From: Ligustrum vulgare | Taxonomy: Eukaryota; Streptophyta; Magnoliopsida; Lamiales; Oleaceae | Length of the DNA stretch: 64,000 nt | Direction of reading: 5' to 3' | Assembly (NCBI GenBank): GCA_963555705.1 | Contig: OY743179.1 | Location: forward strand, 23,010,692 to 23,074,691 | Shown: positions 60,701 through 64,000 of the stretch, in pieces | Layout: every line of letters starts with the position of its first letter | How positions within the stretch are numbered: position 1 is the stretch's first letter | Made by a program: the position numbers and the translations under genes | Notes under the pieces: model-generated | The model's database searches: none | What the model was told of the DNA's origin: nothing | The model's input: the letters and a program-made list of their open reading frames with translations, nothing else

Positions 60701-61070
60701 TAAAAATAAAAAATCCTTCCCATTTTTTCACATTTTTTTTTTAAAATAATGCAAAACCAACAATAAAAAGAGTATTGTAAGTGCATGTATGAATAGATAA
60801 ATATCATGAATAATACAGATACATGCACCTATATACCTACTCAATGATGTACATAAACGCTCTTTCCATTAAGAGAACCATGAGTTATGTCACAATTTAA
60901 AACATCATTCTAATCATAAGACTCACTCTTTTTGACCCAAATCTTCTTAGAAGAAGATGTAACCTACGTCAAATAAGTCACCAATCCAGTCAAATAACCG
61001 ACTTGATTAGCTAGACCTCTAGCTTAAGTGATGTCCTAATTTTTGTTCATAGGAAATAACTTTCAATATC
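57710..61070. other. Decayed LTR-like and unclassified AT-rich DNA
   Basis: No intact gene. Near 58131-58150 the phrase ACCCAGAGGGGATGAATAGG (CCTATTCATCCCCTCTGG on the minus strand) resembles the CCCCTCT-containing stretch near the end of many plant copia LTRs. This supports the stretch from 57709 rightwards being an old minus-strand copia 5' LTR. A TACTCCCTCTATG word at 59650 recalls a mariner/Stowaway end without a partner. Poly-A runs lie at 58321-58335 and 59810-59834. The 79-codon frame at 58431 matches nothing I know. Confidence 0.4.
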
Positions 61071-61079
61071 TAGGTCTAA

Positions 61080-61840
61080 TGTGACCTAACTTACCACAAT
61101 TATGACACGTGTGAATGAATATAGCGGAAATCTAGATTTCATGTTTTGACCCCTAGATTTTGGAACCCTATTTTGCTTATAAGAAGTTTGTCCTAAGTTC
61201 TTCTTTTTCTTCAGTTTATTAGTTCCTAATGTCACAGAATTGAATAAGGCAGGGGTAAAAGTAGTTGTTGGTGTAATTTGTAACTAGATTCCTTATAATC
61301 TAGACATCCTCTATTTTCGGGAGGTTTACCAAGACCTAAGATATTGTCAAACTTCTTAGATCAACTAGGGAAACTATGAAGTTGTTCTTTAGTTTTCTCA
61401 AGTTCATAGTCTTATTCATTTTTACAAGAAACACATTCTCAACCTTCAGATTTTATAATTTTCCAGTTGATTCCTGAAGTTTAAGTACAAGAGCTTGTTT
61501 CTCTACCTCGACACCATTTAGTTTCTTAAAGATGGATTAGTTAATCTTTTTCATCTTAATGACCTTCTTATATAACTAATGACAAGTTTCTTCCAAATAT
61601 GGATCTATATTCAATTCAGAAGTGTTACTATGATATATGTATTCATCTCTCTCATCATCAATCCTCTAAAGGTAAAAACCATATAGTTCAAACTTTCCTC
61701 ATGTGTGATTTTTAGAATATCCCAAGTTTCTTTAACAATCTCACACATATACTCACATTTGAATTCTTCAAGTGCGATAGCCATAAATTTGGCATGGACA
61801 CATTTACTATTCCAATTACAATTAGCTAATTCATCCCTCG
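61080..61840 (-). pseudogene. Copia gag fragment (UBN2-like part and zinc knuckle)
   Basis: The minus strand has KFMAIALEEFKCEYMCEIVK then ETWDILKITHEESLN (61800-61660), matching the UBN2 gag pattern (A...I...A KE-W-D-L-x-x-THEG). Further on comes CHNCGKLGHIRPRY (61110-61070), a zinc knuckle whose last cysteine reads tyrosine. Stops and shifts are frequent. This gag type differs from both other copias in the window, so it is a third family. Confidence 0.65.
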
Positions 61841-61958
61841 TCCAAATGGAAATATCATTAATTAGGGGTAACTACACAATTAACTATGATAAATGAAACT
61901 ATCAAATCCTTAGTAACACTGCGCTAAACATGTTCATTGATAGATTTTAAAAAGGTTC

Positions 61959-62190
61959 TCATGTTCTATTTATGACATACATATATGTAGATGTGAATTT
62001 CATATTATCAAAACTACCAGCAAAGTTAGAACCAACAAACCCCTTTAAATTAATTCCTTTTTTATATGACTTAAGCATAAGAACTTGATATTTTGTGCCC
62101 TTTAGGTACTTAATTAGGGTTTTCATAACTTCCAAATGAAATTCACATGGATTACTCATGAATCTATTCAGTACACTCGCATAATAAGCA
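61959..62190 (-). pseudogene. Copia reverse transcriptase/RNase H junction fragment
   Basis: The minus strand reads YYASVLNRFMSNPCEFHLEV, then MKTLIKYLKGTKYQVLML, then GFVGSNFAGSFDNMKFTSTY. This is the copia stretch between reverse transcriptase and RNase H (SRFMxNPGxxHWxAVKxILRYLKGT; DADFAGDxDxRKSTSGY). It lies upstream of the gag fragment on the same strand, the wrong order for one intact element. The two pieces are from different insertions or were rearranged. Confidence 0.75.
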
Positions 62191-62336
62191 ATATGAAAAC
62201 TAGTGTTGTGGAACCCAAGTATGGGGTTTTTTTTCCCCCTCATTATTCTACTTTTGTTAAATGGTGTAGGAGAAAGGGGGAACAATTTTTTAGGGTGAAA
62301 ACTGTAAAAGATGGGCAAAATTTCGGCCATCATTAG

Positions 62337-63260
62337 TAGAATTCACCCTTGGCATTTGCAATTCATGTGGACAATTGTCAAAATGCAACTATCTACTATT
62401 GAAATCCAACTATTGGAAAGCATCTTTAATTTCTGTATTAAAATTCAACAGTTGAAAAATATCTTTATAAAAAAATCAATTTATGAAGTAGTCAACTCAA
62501 GTCTTCTTTTACTTCACGATTTTTAAACTATATCATCTAAAAGTTTATAATGTTCTTCACCACACTCCCTCGCATATGTCCCTTCCCACGCTTGCTGGAT
62601 TCTCTTTCATTCAAAAGTTAAATGCTAGTTCTCATACATGAGGATGATGTGACAAACTTAGAATCGTTGGAAAGTATTTCTCCAAAAAAAAAAAAAAAAG
62701 TTGGAAAGTAGCCTAGTCCTTTAGCATGCAATTGATTCCACTAGGATTCTTTCAAATGCCATTCTTTAACATGTTTATAAATTTCGATGTGTTTTTTTAC
62801 GTAATGATTATAATTTATAAATTAATTTATATATAACATATTTTTTCAAACATTTTTAACTATACACATTTTTTTCTTCAATTTTCAAACACACATTTTA
62901 TCTAGAAAACACAAAAAAAATTGACACCGGGAAGCCACCGTGGAACAGTCCGTTATAATTTATAAATAACACAATTTTTAAAATCACTTTTTAATTTTAC
63001 ACATTATTCCAAATCACTTTCTAACCGCATATTTTACCTCGAAAAGAGCAACATTCTATTTATTAATAAAGGTTGGTACACAATATTTGATAGGACTTGA
63101 CGTCCAGTTCTTTCCAGAATTAGTGAATTTTGTCAATAAGGAAGTGGGAATAAAGAGATGAGAAATTCTAGCCTCGCTAATATTTTATGATCAAATAGAC
63201 CAAAATATGCTGCATAAATGAGCATCAATTTATCCTTACCATTTTGGAATCTTTGTGAAG
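62337..63260. other. Intergenic DNA upstream of the His-rich gene
   Basis: No gene seen. The stretch 62800-63050 has words (GTGATTT, AATTGTGT, AAAATGTGTG in reverse) that also occur at 49600-49720, perhaps a short dispersed repeat. The A run at 62683-62699 interrupts two copies of TTGGAAAGTA. Confidence 0.4.
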
Positions 63261-63263
63261 CAC

Positions 63264-63270
63264 TATACAT
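63264..63270 (+). promoter_or_regulatory. Candidate TATA box of the His-rich gene
   Basis: TATACAT lies 85 bp before the start codon, a plausible distance for a short plant leader. The 63290-63354 stretch is purine-rich (AAGAAAAAAAAGAGC) like many plant leaders. Only weakly supported. Confidence 0.35.
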
Positions 63271-63354
63271 ATGAACTCAAAATTTCCAAACAATAAAAAT
63301 CAACTTCTCAAGAAAAAAAAGAGCAGAAAGAAGGAAAATAAGAGAGACTAGAAA

Positions 63355-64000
63355 ATGCAAGCATACCCAGGGCATGGCTTCAAGCAGCAGGAGTCCTTTG
63401 CGTATGTTGAGGAGGATAATTTCATGAAAGGCGAAAGTTTTCACGACAGCGGTTCAAATGTGCAGATGATGAGGCCTAATCAATACGTCCAGACTCTGCC
63501 ACAAAACCACCATGCCATGCCTCATCATGGCGGCTTCAACAAAGAGCAGCACCACCGTGACAGCTGGAAAATGGACAAGCCTAGCCATGGAGGTGGCTGG
63601 TCTATTGGCAAAGAGCAGCACCACCACCAAGATAGCTGGAATATGGACAAGCCTAGCCACGGGGGCAGCTGGTCTAATGGCAAAGAGCAGCACCACCACC
63701 AAGATAGCTGGAATATGGACAAGCCTAGCCACGGGGGCAGCTGGTCTAATGGCAAAGAGCAGCACCACCACCAAGATAGCTGGAAAATGGACAAGCCTAG
63801 CTATGGGGGCAGCTTGAGCTGGTCTAATGGCAAAGAGCAACACCACCACCAAGATAGCTGGAAAATGGACAAGCCTAACCATGGGGGCAGCTGGTCTAAT
63901 GGCAAAGAGCAGCAGCACCAACAAGATAGCTGGAAAATGGACAAGCCTAGCCAAGGAGGCTGCTGGCTTAACAAAAATGAGAAGCATCACCACCATGAAA
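63355..64000 (+). CDS. His/Gly-rich tandem-repeat protein, 3' end outside window
   Basis: ATG at 63355 is preceded in frame by TAG six bases upstream, and the frame is open for 215 codons to the window edge. The N-terminus (MQAYPGHGFKQQESFAYVEE and about 50 more residues) is non-repetitive. From codon 71 there are six repeats of about 24 residues, core WKMDKPSHGGSWSNGKEQHH then HQDS, at 63565, 63637, 63709, 63781, 63859 and 63931. The fourth has two extra residues, the last is divergent. No signal peptide or membrane segment is visible; it should be disordered and hydrophilic. Clustered His suggests metal binding, but that is inference. I do not recognise the family. The 180-codon opposite-strand frame is a shadow of the repeat. 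Confidence 0.75.
   Translation, partial: MQAYPGHGFKQQESFAYVEEDNFMKGESFHDSGSNVQMMRPNQYVQTLPQNHHAMPHHGGFNKEQHHRDSWKMDKPSHGGGWSIGKEQHHHQDSWNMDKPSHGGSWSNGKEQHHHQDSWNMDKPSHGGSWSNGKEQHHHQDSWKMDKPSYGGSLSWSNGKEQHHHQDSWKMDKPNHGGSWSNGKEQQHQQDSWKMDKPSQGGCWLNKNEKHHHHE
63565..64000 (+). repeat. 72-bp coding tandem repeat in the His-rich gene
   Basis: Six units beginning TGGAA(A/T)ATGGACAAGCCT. Units 2 and 3 (63637 and 63709) are identical over 72 bp; unit 4 is 78 bp. All length changes are multiples of three. Confidence 0.92.

Noticed and set aside
63454..63996. 180-codon minus-strand frame of repeated hydrophobic segments
   Set aside because: Opposite-strand reading of the 72-bp coding repeat; the plus-strand frame has a defined start, in-frame upstream stop and coding-style variation.

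Overview
This window is plant nuclear DNA, almost certainly from an angiosperm and probably a eudicot. The evidence is Ty1/copia and Ty3/gypsy LTR retrotransposons with tRNA-Met or tRNA-Asp-like primer sites, an RNase H-bearing plant LINE, a plant-type mariner, hAT elements, a Helitron carrying plant NOMO exons, and AT-rich intergenic DNA. I cannot name the species. It is a heterochromatin-like, transposon-packed interval. Only one apparently intact host gene is visible, at the right edge: an open-ended His-rich repeat protein starting at 63355.

Left part (1-12782). The 5' half of a minus-strand copia element (LTR 1659-2266) is followed by a hAT deletion derivative (2425-3621, 8-bp target duplication). 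Next come a TCACAA-rich dispersed repeat, a possible NAC relic, and an old hAT copy (about 6285-8570) with a transposase relic. A younger copy of the same hAT family (7808-8533) sits inside the old one. A minus-strand Helitron (about 9086-11955) contains four exon-like pieces of a NOMO (nodal modulator) gene. A second TCACAA/CCACCA repeat lies just before the big nest.

Central nest (12783-51148). One old, non-autonomous gypsy element has been expanded to about 38 kb by later insertions and still has matching GTGGA duplications at 12778-12782 and 51149-51153. Its 5' LTR holds a 5'-truncated LINE. Its interior holds a 2.25-kb solo LTR and a complete but decayed copia (20367-28151; LTRs differ by roughly 7 percent by eye). 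Its 3' LTR holds a mariner (30049-34550), itself split by a hAT element (31562-33169) with a further insertion inside it. That LTR also holds a Helitron-like end, a very young gypsy array (35175-48026), and a hAT derivative with a transposase N-terminus (49145-50895).

The young gypsy array is LTR-internal-LTR-internal-LTR with a period of 5989 bp, two intact 1637-codon gag-pol frames, three 874-bp LTRs and a single GTTTG target duplication around the whole array. I found only three base differences between its units. Each LTR carries eight copies of the palindrome ACGGCCGT in a regular arrangement, and the last 97 codons of pol lie inside the LTR.

Right part (51149-64000). A third TCACAA/CCACCA repeat is followed by a decayed minus-strand copia (about 53100-57709) split by a solo LTR, then scrambled copia gag and reverse transcriptase/RNase H fragments (61080-62190), then the His-rich gene. 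The genes do not form a pathway; the window is best read as a history of insertion, nesting, recombination and gene-fragment capture.
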